DNA from: G963663365 sp963663365
GTDB taxonomy: Bacteria > Hinthialibacterota > Hinthialibacteria > Hinthialibacterales > G963663365
Length of the DNA stretch: 64,000 bases
Direction of reading: 5' to 3'
Assembly: GCA_963663365.2 (NCBI GenBank)
Contig: CAXXIH010000003.1
Coordinates: forward strand, 744,001 to 808,000
Part shown: positions 37,101 to 45,545 of the stretch, one piece after another
Layout: every line of letters starts with the position of its first letter
Position numbering within the stretch: the stretch's first letter is position 1
Made by a program: the position numbers and the translations under genes
Notes under the pieces: model-generated
Databases searched by the model: none
Told to the model about the DNA's origin: nothing
What the model saw: the letters and a program-made list of their open reading frames with translations, nothing else

Positions 37101-40100
37101 CGTCCTTTGTGGGCGGTCTGACACCCAAAGCGGGATCCGGCAGCGGATCGTCTTCGGGAATGCTATCGGTGCGCGGCACGGCCGGTGCAATGTCTTGCAC
37201 GCCGTCGGCCGAGGCGACCTGCTGCAGGTTTTCAGGTAGAACGGCAAGCAGCAACCGGCCTTCCGGCGTAAGCGAAATAATCGAATCGCCGCGTGCCTCG
37301 ATTTCCTGACGCAATGCATATAAGTCCGTACCCGGTTCAAAGGTTGTCCAAACCAGAATGCGGCCATCCGGTAATTCATCGGCCTCTTCAAAGCCGGGAT
37401 CGTTATCCGTGCTATTGGCTTGCGCGAGCGGGCCGACAGCATCGACCTGCTGTTCGGAGTTACCGGAGTTCGGCACATAGATGAAATCAATCGTTAACGG
37501 ATCAATTTCAATATCCGGAACCATAGGCCTTGGCGTCGGCGTGATCGTCGGCGTCAAAGTGTTGGTTGGTGTTGGTGTATTCGATGGCGTCGGCGTGATC
37601 GTCGGCGTCGGAGTCGGTGTGGAATTATTGGTAACCTCAATAAAGACTCCATTGGGATACGGGCTCTTTGAACCGTCGGGATCATTCGATTCAATCAAAA
37701 CACGTCGTGACGATTGACCGATGGGAGCTTGATCGGGATTTGCGCTAACGGTGACTTTGACGTCTTGTCCGGGCGCAATCGAGAATGGAGCCTGAGGCGA
37801 TAAGAACATCCAATTGGCTTCCTGATCCAATGCCATCGAGGAAACATTGAGCGTGCCTACGCCATCGTTATAGATGCGGAAAGACGCTGTTGCGCCGGTG
37901 TCTTGAATGAACTCCGTGACCAGCGTGAAGTTGACCGGACCTTGCGGAACCGTGCCGCCGTTGACTTCGATTCGCCATTGACCGGCTTCCGGATTGGTTA
38001 CAAATGTCTGCTCGACATTATCCACATCATTCGGCCCGTTGCGGGTGGCAAGGGCGGAGGGATTATCCGCATTCAAAGACCACGGATAATGAACTGTACC
38101 GGAAGGCGCCTGAAGAGAAAGATCGAGATCGTTTACAAGTGCCTTTGCCGAAGCCGGAGAACCGGCCACATCGGTCCATACCACAGTGACTTTGAATGTG
38201 CCTGCGCCATTGGGGACACTAACAGTGAATGGAACGGTTTCGCCGTTTGAAACGGTTCCTGTTTCCCAATAGCCGTTTTTGATTAAGTCGGCTGTTTGCT
38301 TGGCATTGATAAGCCCCCAGCCATAGGAGTAATCCGGGCCGGTATTTCCAATATCTTGCGCGCCATGAATCATGAGTGCTTTAAGCGTTTCAGGCGCGGG
38401 TTCTTCTCCGGTTTCCTGCTTAAAGTATTGGAAGAGCATCGCACCGGAACCGCAGGCGCTGGGGGATGACATGGATGTCCCTGACGAACTTCCATATTGA
38501 TTGTTGGGTGTTGTTGAAGTCAGTGTGTATCCATTGGCAACGAGGTCGGGTTTAATACGCCCATCGTTGGTGGGCCCCCAACTGCTGAATGACGTCATGC
38601 TGTCGCTGTCATCGGTTGCGCCGATGGTGATGATGTTTTTGGCGTTACCGCGTGGCGGAATGCAGTCATAAGGTCCGTCTTTGCGCGAAGCATCCGGTCC
38701 ATCGTTACGATCATTGCCTGCGGATTTGAAGACCAATAGACCGGTATCGTAGACGAGATCATCCCATTCCTGTGTGCTGGTCGTGTACGCACCGAAACGG
38801 GTACTGCCATAATCAACCCAGCCGCTGCCATTCCAATACCAGCCGGTGATTTCGCCATACGAGTGGTTTGATAGACGTATTCCGCCCTGCGTGCCGCTAC
38901 GCATTTCCGTGGAATCGGAATTCCAATCATAGGAACGGAGCTGGGCCAAGGGCGCCATGCCCAACGCCAACGAATTGCCCGCTCCCGAACCGGCGATTGT
39001 ACCGGCCACATGTGTAGCATGGCTGCTTACGCTGGCGCCGGAATCGATTACTTGAAGACGTCCGCTGGCGCCGAAGTCTTGGTGCGGATAAACACGACCG
39101 CCATCCCAGACGCCGACAATGACGTCTTTGCCATTCAATTCATAAGGAATCGAACGCAGTTCGGTAACATGAATGCGTTGTGCGGCAGTCACATTGTCGG
39201 TTGTATTAGGAGCGGGAGCCGGTTCAACCCATTCCACAACATCCAAAGACGCCAGTGTATTCAGAGCGGCGGGGTAAACCGCAACCCGGGCCACATGGGG
39301 GGCATACCAACTCTGTAATTCGCAACCGATGGAGTTCAATTCAGCGGCGGCTTCATCTGCGCTTACATCACCAAAGAAGACAACATGAGTTACGACGCGT
39401 CCATCCTCCAAACGACTATCAGGATGGAAATCGAGCACGGCGGCAGAAGGTGAAAGCCGTTCGACGCCTTTTGCGGCCATGGTCCAACGCACGCCATCAC
39501 CGGCGGAAAGTGTATTCAGACCCGGCGCACGCGATTCGATTACAGCCCAATAGGCCATATTGGGGACATAGCGTAATAATTGAATACCCTGGCTTTCGAG
39601 CGCTTGACGTTCTTTTTCCGATGGGATGTTTTGGAACTGAATCAGCGCGTGATGTTTATTCGTAACGGCCGGGGCCTTGGCCATAAGTTTCACATCCAAG
39701 GCTTCCATCCGCTTCGTTTCGATGGTCCCGGTTTGTAAATAAATACCCCAGTCTCTCGGTTGAACCGTTACGGCCTGTTTTTGCCAAATGGTACGGCCAA
39801 CTTCAGGCACGGCCTCGCCATGCGTGAAGGAAATGGTGAGCGGCTCGATACGAATGTCGGGATCACCCGGCACAGGTGTCGGCGATTGGGTATTGGTTGG
39901 TGTAGGCGTATTGGATGGAACCGCGGTGGCCGTTGGTTCCGGCTGAACGGTTTTAACATCAATCCGGAAATTGCCGGTCATCGTTGCAAAACCTAAAACC
40001 GCAACATAATAAGTTCCACCGCCTTGCAACGAGTAGATAATTTTTGAGAAAAATCCTTCACCGCTGTCATCATCGAATGTGAGCTGATTGCCAAGCTGAT

Positions 40101-42693
40101 CCGGTCCGAATAGGAAAATGACCGTATCTTCAATGTTATTGAGGGCTGCGGCATGGGTTTCGATTACATATTGACCGGATGTTGAAGGTGTGAACCGGAA
40201 CCACTGTTCCTGCCCGGACTGCGAAATACTCCCATTCACCGTGGAACCATCGACCACAATCCGTGTTGATGGAACCAGAGGCGTCGGCGTACTGGTCGGG
40301 CCGGAAGGCGTATTGGTCGGAGTTTGCGTCGGCTGTGGTGGATTGGTCGGTGTATACGTGGCATCCGGCGGCAACGATGTCGGTGTTGCGGTCGCATCGG
40401 GCGGAGGTGTAAATGTTGGAGAAGGCCGCTCTGTTGCGGTCGCAGTCGGATCATTCGGATTGGTTGGTGTCGGTGTCACAACCGGCGTGAATGTAGGAGT
40501 GCCGGTAGCCGTCGCATTGGGCGGAGGTGTAGAAGTCGGTTCGGGGGTGTTCGATGCGACCGGTGTAGGCTGTGCAGGCGTGGGAGTCGATGTAGATACA
40601 GGTGTGGCGGTCGGTGGGATGGGAACATCTTCCGAAAACTGCACAGGACCTTTGCTTTCAAAAGGTCCGTAGAAGTTTGGAACGCCGCTTTGTGTTATAA
40701 CAAAGACGCGAAACTCATAGGAAGTCCCGAATTGCGGTCCGGCCTGGAAACTGGGATGGATTCCATTTCCATTGGATGCGCTCCACTCCAAAAATGTAGC
40801 CGTACCACTGCTTGTGCGGCCCAAATAAGAATAGCCGCCGGTTTCATTTATGCGTGCCCAGACTTGAATATCGTTAATATCGTCCAGATCGACGACTGCA
40901 GGATCGAGGTTCCAACGGATTACCAATTCACGGCTATCGGTGGGATCGATATCAATACCGTTGCTCAGATCGTCGAAATCATCCAACGTATCCGTGATAA
41001 TAACGGCATCTAAGGGGCTGACAGGAATCGAAAGAATCGTAACCGTATCGGAGACGGGATTCTGCATCTCGTCATTGACGGTAATTTCCAGTACATAGGT
41101 TCCCGTTTTGTTTGGTGTAAAAGTGGGATCGCTTCGGTTCGTTGCCGAAAATTGGCTGAGACTGAAATCGGGGCCGGAACGAATAGCCCAAGAGATCACG
41201 TAGGTACCGTCGCCGCCGGAAGGCTCGGCCATTAACCGGAGGGGATTCTGAATGAAAGTAATCAGATTGGGACCGGCATCGGCAACAACCGGCATATACG
41301 CGGTAATTGTTATCAAGTCACTCGCCGGTGAGAGAACACCATCGGAAACACTGAATTGCAGAACATAATCGCCCGGCGCCGTGGGAGTAAATACCGGATC
41401 CTCGGCGGTTGTCGAAGACAGTTGATTTGAATCCAGATTGGGACCTTCAACAATAGACCACTCGAATTGGTAGTTCCCTTCTCCACCGCCCGGTGTTCCA
41501 TCAAGCTGAACCGGTAAATCGACAATTGCATCACGATCCGGTCCCGCGTTAGCCAGAAGGCGGAGTTCGACCATCCGGATACGGTTGTTACCGGAATCGG
41601 CAATATAGAAATTTCCGGCGCTATCTACAGATACGCCATAAGGAGATGCAATTTTCGCGGCGGTCGCGGGACCATCATCACCTGAAAATCCCCGCGTGCC
41701 GGTTCCTGCGGCTGTTCGGATTATTCCAAAAACATCGATTTGGCGGATACGGTGATTCCCGGAATCGGCGATGAAGACATTATCCGAAGAATCGACACAT
41801 ACGCTGTATGGCGATGCCAATTGTGCCTGGATAGCGGGGCCTTCATCGCCTGAGAACGCCTCCGATCCCGTTCCTGCAATCGTAGAAATGACTCCGGATG
41901 GAGCCACCTTACGAATTCGATGCGTGAAACGGTCAGGGATATAGATATTCCCGCTGCTATCGGCAAATACTTGAAATGGAATCGGGATACTTGCCGCTGT
42001 GGCTTGAATACCATCATCCGAATGAGCGATTGTGCCATCACCGGCTACTGTTGTAATAACTCCGTTCGTATTCACTTTGCGGATTCGGTTGTTATCGGTG
42101 TCGGCAATAAACAGATTTCCGTTGTTATCCACAAAAACACCGGAGGGCCGGCTCAGCGCGGCATTTGTGGCGGGGCCGTTATCGCCGGAATAGCCCAGCT
42201 GACCTGTGCCGGCCACAGTCGTAATAACGCCATTGGTGTTCACTTTACGGATACGGTGATTGAGGGTATCGGCAATGTAGAGATTGCCCGTGGAATCCAC
42301 ACTTACTCCGGCAGGCCGTGATAGAGAGGCGCTGGTGGCGGGAACGTTATCGCCGGAATAACCTTGTGTTCCATTCCCCGCAACGGTTGTAATAATCCCA
42401 TTCGTATCGACTTTGCGAATGCGTCCATTGTAGGTATCAGCGATATAGAGATTCCCCGCATTGTCGCAAACGGCAGCAGAGGGAGAGGCCAAACGCGCAT
42501 TCACAGCGGGACCGCCGTCACCGGTGAAACCGAACGTGCCATCGCCGGCGACTGTGTCAATAACCGGTTCGGAACTGGCTTGGGCGACACCTGGTGAACA
42601 CACGCTCCACATAACAAGCGCTATGAACATCACATGTCTAAAATTGACTACGTATTGTCTTGTTCCCTGCAATCGCTTCTCAACCCCTGGCAT
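34198..42693 (-). CDS. Giant secreted NHL-PKD-PPC-subtilisin-papain protein
   Basis: This 2831-residue exported protein starts with a signal peptide ending near VAQA (residue 40). Six NHL blades of 56 residues follow (NLYIADTLNHRIRKV type), then two PKD-like domains and a fibronectin-like domain. A PT-rich linker, a PPC domain and two I9-propeptide-like units precede a subtilisin domain with Asp (VGVWDGG, about 1192), His (SHATHVAG, about 1225) and Ser (GTSMSSP, about 1406). After a BACON-like domain and a linker comes a papain-type domain with Cys (GAQGSCTAWASA, about 1921), His (GYHAITIVGYDD, about 2079) and Asn (ANSWGTYWG, about 2105). A second BACON-like unit, a long linker and a beta-rich C-terminal part end it. 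Both active sites look complete. No sorting signal is evident at the C-terminus. Confidence 0.92.
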   Translation of the reverse strand: MPGVEKRLQGTRQYVVNFRHVMFIALVMWSVCSPGVAQASSEPVIDTVAGDGTFGFTGDGGPAVNARLASPSAAVCDNAGNLYIADTYNGRIRKVDTNGIITTVAGNGTQGYSGDNVPATSASLSRPAGVSVDSTGNLYIADTLNHRIRKVNTNGVITTVAGTGQLGYSGDNGPATNAALSRPSGVFVDNNGNLFIADTDNNRIRKVNTNGVITTVAGDGTIAHSDDGIQATAASIPIPFQVFADSSGNIYIPDRFTHRIRKVAPSGVISTIAGTGSEAFSGDEGPAIQAQLASPYSVCVDSSDNVFIADSGNHRIRQIDVFGIIRTAAGTGTRGFSGDDGPATAAKIASPYGVSVDSAGNFYIADSGNNRIRMVELRLLANAGPDRDAIVDLPVQLDGTPGGGEGNYQFEWSIVEGPNLDSNQLSSTTAEDPVFTPTAPGDYVLQFSVSDGVLSPASDLITITAYMPVVADAGPNLITFIQNPLRLMAEPSGGDGTYVISWAIRSGPDFSLSQFSATNRSDPTFTPNKTGTYVLEITVNDEMQNPVSDTVTILSIPVSPLDAVIITDTLDDFDDLSNGIDIDPTDSRELVIRWNLDPAVVDLDDINDIQVWARINETGGYSYLGRTSSGTATFLEWSASNGNGIHPSFQAGPQFGTSYEFRVFVITQSGVPNFYGPFESKGPVQFSEDVPIPPTATPVSTSTPTPAQPTPVASNTPEPTSTPPPNATATGTPTFTPVVTPTPTNPNDPTATATERPSPTFTPPPDATATPTSLPPDATYTPTNPPQPTQTPTNTPSGPTSTPTPLVPSTRIVVDGSTVNGSISQSGQEQWFRFTPSTSGQYVIETHAAALNNIEDTVIFLFGPDQLGNQLTFDDDSGEGFFSKIIYSLQGGGTYYVAVLGFATMTGNFRIDVKTVQPEPTATAVPSNTPTPTNTQSPTPVPGDPDIRIEPLTISFTHGEAVPEVGRTIWQKQAVTVQPRDWGIYLQTGTIETKRMEALDVKLMAKAPAVTNKHHALIQFQNIPSEKERQALESQGIQLLRYVPNMAYWAVIESRAPGLNTLSAGDGVRWTMAAKGVERLSPSAAVLDFHPDSRLEDGRVVTHVVFFGDVSADEAAAELNSIGCELQSWYAPHVARVAVYPAALNTLASLDVVEWVEPAPAPNTTDNVTAAQRIHVTELRSIPYELNGKDVIVGVWDGGRVYPHQDFGASGRLQVIDSGASVSSHATHVAGTIAGSGAGNSLALGMAPLAQLRSYDWNSDSTEMRSGTQGGIRLSNHSYGEITGWYWNGSGWVDYGSTRFGAYTTSTQEWDDLVYDTGLLVFKSAGNDRNDGPDASRKDGPYDCIPPRGNAKNIITIGATDDSDSMTSFSSWGPTNDGRIKPDLVANGYTLTSTTPNNQYGSSSGTSMSSPSACGSGAMLFQYFKQETGEEPAPETLKALMIHGAQDIGNTGPDYSYGWGLINAKQTADLIKNGYWETGTVSNGETVPFTVSVPNGAGTFKVTVVWTDVAGSPASAKALVNDLDLSLQAPSGTVHYPWSLNADNPSALATRNGPNDVDNVEQTFVTNPEAGQWRIEVNGGTVPQGPVNFTLVTEFIQDTGATASFRIYNDGVGTLNVSSMALDQEANWMFLSPQAPFSIAPGQDVKVTVSANPDQAPIGQSSRRVLIESNDPDGSKSPYPNGVFIEVTNNSTPTPTPTITPTPSNTPTPTNTLTPTITPTPRPMVPDIEIDPLTIDFIYVPNSGNSEQQVDAVGPLAQANSTDNDPGFEEADELPDGRILVWTTFEPGTDLYALRQEIEARGDSIISLTPEGRLLLAVLPENLQQVASADGVQDIAPAVPRTDSIPEDDPLPDPALGVRPPTKDEVNFVQEAFTDIAAVDPNGLAVQRAALEGQEEIPATVDNSNSKYFPPIRSQGAQGSCTAWASAYYYNTYTQARDEDYDVSGGNNDYICSPGFLYPLVNGGQDSGGYTSYVVSRLSDVGCGSWSLKPYSSSDYSSWPTEETWIQALKNRTKDSYRIVASTDADIVAIKTHLANGNIAVTQAPVYTNWYRWYDNQGRGIQNGVLFSHSGESLVGYHAITIVGYDDTRTYNTGSQTKQGAFLIANSWGTYWGTYNSTGAGSRGFMWVAYDYFKLYFRYAFYNQDREDYRPALYAVTGLNHSQRERVAYSAGIGDPDSPDWTSQQALDQTTMKPSGGRSYSISDSQRVAIDLTDGVPALGNGHSIDLFIKCSLLSGSSGGTISSADFFHDLDGDGTYTQVSSEDPTLTFTSSNSGIATVNTKTVESFTISNRGAGVLSVSAIEPDQAAPWIVLEPQAPFDIPADSEQVVTVEIDWDQIELGQYSRQLLVESNDSAKSPYPGGVFININKNALPTPTPTSTFTPTATPTRTPIPTPTNTSVPTSTPRPTNTRIPTSTPRPTNTPQPTNTQVIIPTSTPRPTNTNTPVPTATPRPTNTPVPTATPRPTNTAVPSTFTPTPSLTPSQTPIPTATQTNTPVPPTATHTPSPTSTATATATATITPTPSPTPLLQIQHTYTFDPLSSSLNSLGFSLQPEDASVSIARIPADLSSPQATNGVGLRVSVPSGGLVTINGPEIDVRRTPVSLSLWYQVSNADFQVGLGFFAEVEGNEGAIAYAAHYAPELVDGFWTNIQTELGANYTKVTPFIMLLNTNSTEAGTAYIDNLIVVEGADTDPGSLIDPGEFHPNLWLTPEQAGSATIENGQLILDKSEGKLGSQFVAYFGQDNYPNRVTAELDLVREFGELGSVTLWIGTGPSGVQKDIPLWALPQGEERTLKLSGIVNEAAGPMHVVIMISGQDHERVIVKEVRVYEDS
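35109..35580 (-). repeat. Long Thr/Pro-rich linker repeat (linker 3)
   Basis: About 157 codons of the giant gene encode repeats of the type TPRPTNTPVPTA, between the second BACON-like domain and the C-terminal domain. The DNA is correspondingly repetitive (plus-strand units such as GTTGGCCGTGGTGTTGCTG). Such linkers are extended and often glycosylated in secreted enzymes. Confidence 0.85.
37521..37625 (-). repeat. Thr/Pro-rich linker 2 with exact direct repeat
   Basis: The linker between the subtilisin and papain halves. At DNA level a 24-base sequence starting GGCGTCGGCGTGATC occurs at 37532-37555 and again at 37586-37609, offset by 54 bases (18 codons), which suggests recent slippage or unequal exchange. 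Confidence 0.8.
40262..40625 (-). repeat. Thr/Pro-rich linker 1
   Basis: About 120 codons encode a Pro/Thr/Ala-rich region (units such as TPPPDATATPT) between the fibronectin-like and PPC domains. A shorter similar run (SNTPTPTNTQSPTPVPG) follows the PPC domain near 39868-39930. Confidence 0.8.
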
Positions 42694-43557
42694 CTCTCAC
42701 ACTCCATTCACTGTAGATCAATAATAACAATAACACCGCACCAAAGAATTCTTGAATCTCGATGCGTCAATCGTGATTGTGCAAATTGGCTCTGGCGGTT
42801 GATCCATTGATTACCGGATCCCCAAAGCAAATAAACGGCTGATAGCACCACCTAAAAGCCAATGTGTGTCTAATTTGACGGGCTATGGAAGGATTCTTAC
42901 GCCCCCATTTGGCGGGAAGGAGTCTTGCCATACGGACCGCAGCCATGAAACCGGCATGAGTGCCCATAACCCAGTACTTCATCTTATCACCAGGTCGAGA
43001 GATGTGCCCTTCACATCTCTTAAATGCACCACCGCCCACAGTATTGTTCATCGGTCAAATCCAAAGATTCTGTACTTTTTTACCATTCCCAATCCGGAAT
43101 TCTTAAATATGCCCGTCTTTCTCTGCGTCTATTTCAATACCCAAATCCTTTGTTACGATGCAACGGTAATTTGGGAGAAAATCTCTTAAATACAATTCAT
43201 TATCCCTCAATATTTTACATATTGCAATATTTTAGCATATAAGGATGGCTGGTCCTAGTGTTAATATAAGTTTAGCAAATGACCAGATAGAAGACTGCAA
43301 CCGGTCGTGAATTGTTTTTTATGTATCTCACTGAAATTATGAGACTTAGAAATTCCCAGAAACATTCATCGCACTCGGCAAAGATGCGGTAAGATAAAAG
43401 TGGCAGGTTGCGGGCAGTTGGATTATTGGGTACATGATTCTTTGTCCATTCCGCAAAGATATGTTTTGATACATTAATTCACTGCATCTTGTGTCAATCA
43501 AGAAGGACTGGTCAGCCCATGAAAGGCTGCCCTCCAAAATTTAAGGGAGTTATGGCA
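42694..43557. other. AT-rich divergent intergenic region
   Basis: About 860 bases separate the divergent giant protease gene and the PPC-repeat gene. Short frames here lack motifs and ribosome sites. The part from 43040 to 43300 is strongly AT-rich and contains the direct repeat listed separately. TTGATA occurs at about 43467 but lacks a good -10 partner. It probably holds promoters for both genes. Confidence 0.55.
43209..43240. repeat. Direct repeat with embedded palindrome, operator-like
   Basis: AATATTTTACATAT (43209-43222) is repeated as AATATTTTAGCATAT (43226-43240), start to start 17 bases. The junction makes a perfect 12-base palindrome, ATATTGCAATAT (43219-43230). The spacing of about 1.6 helical turns is compatible with a regulator site between the two divergent genes; function is inferred. 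Confidence 0.4.
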
Positions 43558-45531
43558 ATGCAAAAACTGTGGCCGGTTGGAATTGTTCTGGGGATTATCG
43601 GATTGTCACTAGCCGTTCAGGCCCAACCTGATGAATGGGATTCAACGGATGATGTGGCTTCCACGGCCACGGATTTGGGAGTTCCTGTTGTTTCTATTCA
43701 GGACCATGGCCCCCACAACCTTTCGGCCGATGACCTAAGCGATTGGTTTGCATTAACGCTTGCCGCGGGTGTTGACTATGAATTCTACAGTTCGGGCGCC
43801 TCTGATACGGTCGCCTTTTTGTATAGCGATGACGGCGAGACTCTGCTGGCCAGCGATACTGAGTCCGATATCTTCACCGGTGATGACGTGAATTTCCGCA
43901 TTCGTTTCACACCGGTAGAATCGAGCACGTACCGTCTGCGGGTGGCGATGTTCGATCCCGGCTCTGATGGTACCTATTTGCTTCACTACCGAGAAGTGGA
44001 TACAGCCGGAGATGAATGGGATCCGGCAGATGATGTTTATCAAGGCGCTACCGTGCTCTTGCCACCGACTACAACCGAACGTAGCCATGGGCCGCACACA
44101 CTGACTGCATCAGATACGGAAGATTGGCTTTCTATCGAGTTGGAGGCCGGTCTCGAATATGAGATTTTGGCATCTGCCAACTCCGATACGGTAGCCGATT
44201 TGTATCTCTCTGACGGCGAAACCCGTGTGGCCGGCAACGATTCATTTGGCGCTTTCCGTATTCTCTACAAACCGGAAGTTTCCGGAACGTATTTGCTGCG
44301 TGTAAGGCTTTTTGAAGGCATTGAAGAGAGTATTTACACACTCTTTTATCACACGGGAGAAGGCTTGATTCCTGAGGGCGATGCCTGGGATATGGCCGAC
44401 GATATTTTCGAAGGTGCGACTTTTTTATCGGCGCTTAGCAAAGTGCCTGCACAACATGGTCCACACACACTTTCCGAAATCGACCGTTACGATTGGTTTC
44501 TTTTTAGTTTAACCGGCGGCGCAACATACCAATTCGAGTCAACGGGTGGTGAGAATGTCATCGGAGATATTTATGATGCTGATGGCATAACGCATTTAGC
44601 GCCTGTCGATCAATTCCCGACCGATACCGATTTTTCGCTCATTTTCACTCCCAATCAAACCGGGAAATATTATCTACGGGTTCGGCATTATTACTTCCAA
44701 GCGGCTGACTATACGCTTGTTTATTCGATGTTAAGCGATCCCCCCGTGCCGATTTTGGACAATTGGGATTCCGCTGATGATGCCTCCACCGGTGCGACAA
44801 ATCTCGGAGAGCCAAGTGAAACCATACAGACACATGGGGCGCACACGCTGTCGCTTAACGATTATTCGGACTGGTTCCGGCTCTCGATGCAATCCGGAGA
44901 AACCTACGAATTTTGGAGCACGGGAAATTCCGATACGTTTGCAGAACTCTACGGTGCGGATGCAACCGATGCATTAGTGTTGAGAGACGATGGCGGATCG
45001 GGCTTTAATTTCCGCATCAGTTTTGAGGCGGAAAGCACAGGCATTTACTATTTGCGCGTACGTCTATTCGATATCGGCTCAAACGGACAGTATGTTTTAA
45101 ATTACCGTCACGATGTTCCGGCCTCACCTGATGGAGATAATTGGGATCCGGTCGATAACACGGCGGCCGGTGCAACGAACTTGGGGGCGCCGAGTTCAAC
45201 GGAGGCCACACACGGCCCACACAGCCTATCATCCGGCGATACCGAGGATTGGTTTGTGCTTCAACTTAAAAGCGGAATAACCTACGACCTATATTCAACC
45301 GGAACATCCGATACGATCGGCGCGTTATTCTTAGAGGATGGGACATCGCTCGTTACCGAACAAGATGATGGCGGCGAAGGACGCAACTTCCGCATTCTCT
45401 TCACACCGCAGGCAGATAGGACATATTTATTGCGTGTGCGTAGTTTCGGTGCGGAATCCGCTTCTTATATGCTTCGATATCGGGGCGAGCCGCTTACAAG
45501 CGGTGTAGAGTATTGGAAGGCGATGCGGTAA
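43558..45531 (+). CDS. Secreted protein of five PPC-like repeats
   Basis: This 657-residue protein has a signal peptide (LWPVGIVLGIIGLSLAVQAQ) followed by five units of about 125 residues. Each opens with a D.WD..DD...GAT pattern (DEWDSTDDVASTATDLG, DEWDPADDVYQGAT, DAWDMADDIFEGAT, DNWDSADDASTGATNLG, DNWDPVDNTAAGATNLG). It then runs through HGPHTLS..D.EDWF and closes with YLLRVR and Y.L.YR. These are features of bacterial pre-peptidase C-terminal (PPC) domains. No catalytic domain is present, so it may be a binding or surface-layer protein. ATG 43558 has GGGAG eight bases upstream; ATG 43552 is too close. It is divergent from the giant protease, which itself carries a PPC domain. Confidence 0.85.
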   Translation: MQKLWPVGIVLGIIGLSLAVQAQPDEWDSTDDVASTATDLGVPVVSIQDHGPHNLSADDLSDWFALTLAAGVDYEFYSSGASDTVAFLYSDDGETLLASDTESDIFTGDDVNFRIRFTPVESSTYRLRVAMFDPGSDGTYLLHYREVDTAGDEWDPADDVYQGATVLLPPTTTERSHGPHTLTASDTEDWLSIELEAGLEYEILASANSDTVADLYLSDGETRVAGNDSFGAFRILYKPEVSGTYLLRVRLFEGIEESIYTLFYHTGEGLIPEGDAWDMADDIFEGATFLSALSKVPAQHGPHTLSEIDRYDWFLFSLTGGATYQFESTGGENVIGDIYDADGITHLAPVDQFPTDTDFSLIFTPNQTGKYYLRVRHYYFQAADYTLVYSMLSDPPVPILDNWDSADDASTGATNLGEPSETIQTHGAHTLSLNDYSDWFRLSMQSGETYEFWSTGNSDTFAELYGADATDALVLRDDGGSGFNFRISFEAESTGIYYLRVRLFDIGSNGQYVLNYRHDVPASPDGDNWDPVDNTAAGATNLGAPSSTEATHGPHSLSSGDTEDWFVLQLKSGITYDLYSTGTSDTIGALFLEDGTSLVTEQDDGGEGRNFRILFTPQADRTYLLRVRSFGAESASYMLRYRGEPLTSGVEYWKAMR

Positions 45532-45545
45532 AGGTTTTTTATGTC

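Noticed and set aside
35185..42600. Long plus-strand open frames rich in Gly-Val or Arg-Cys opposite the giant protease gene
   Set aside because: They are mirror images of the Thr/Pro-rich linker codons and the NHL repeats; they lack ribosome sites and domain motifs, while the minus strand has a continuous, recognisable protein.
42767..43189. Short frames in the divergent gap before the PPC-repeat gene
   Set aside because: They have no motifs or ribosome sites and the sequence composition is that of an AT-rich regulatory region.
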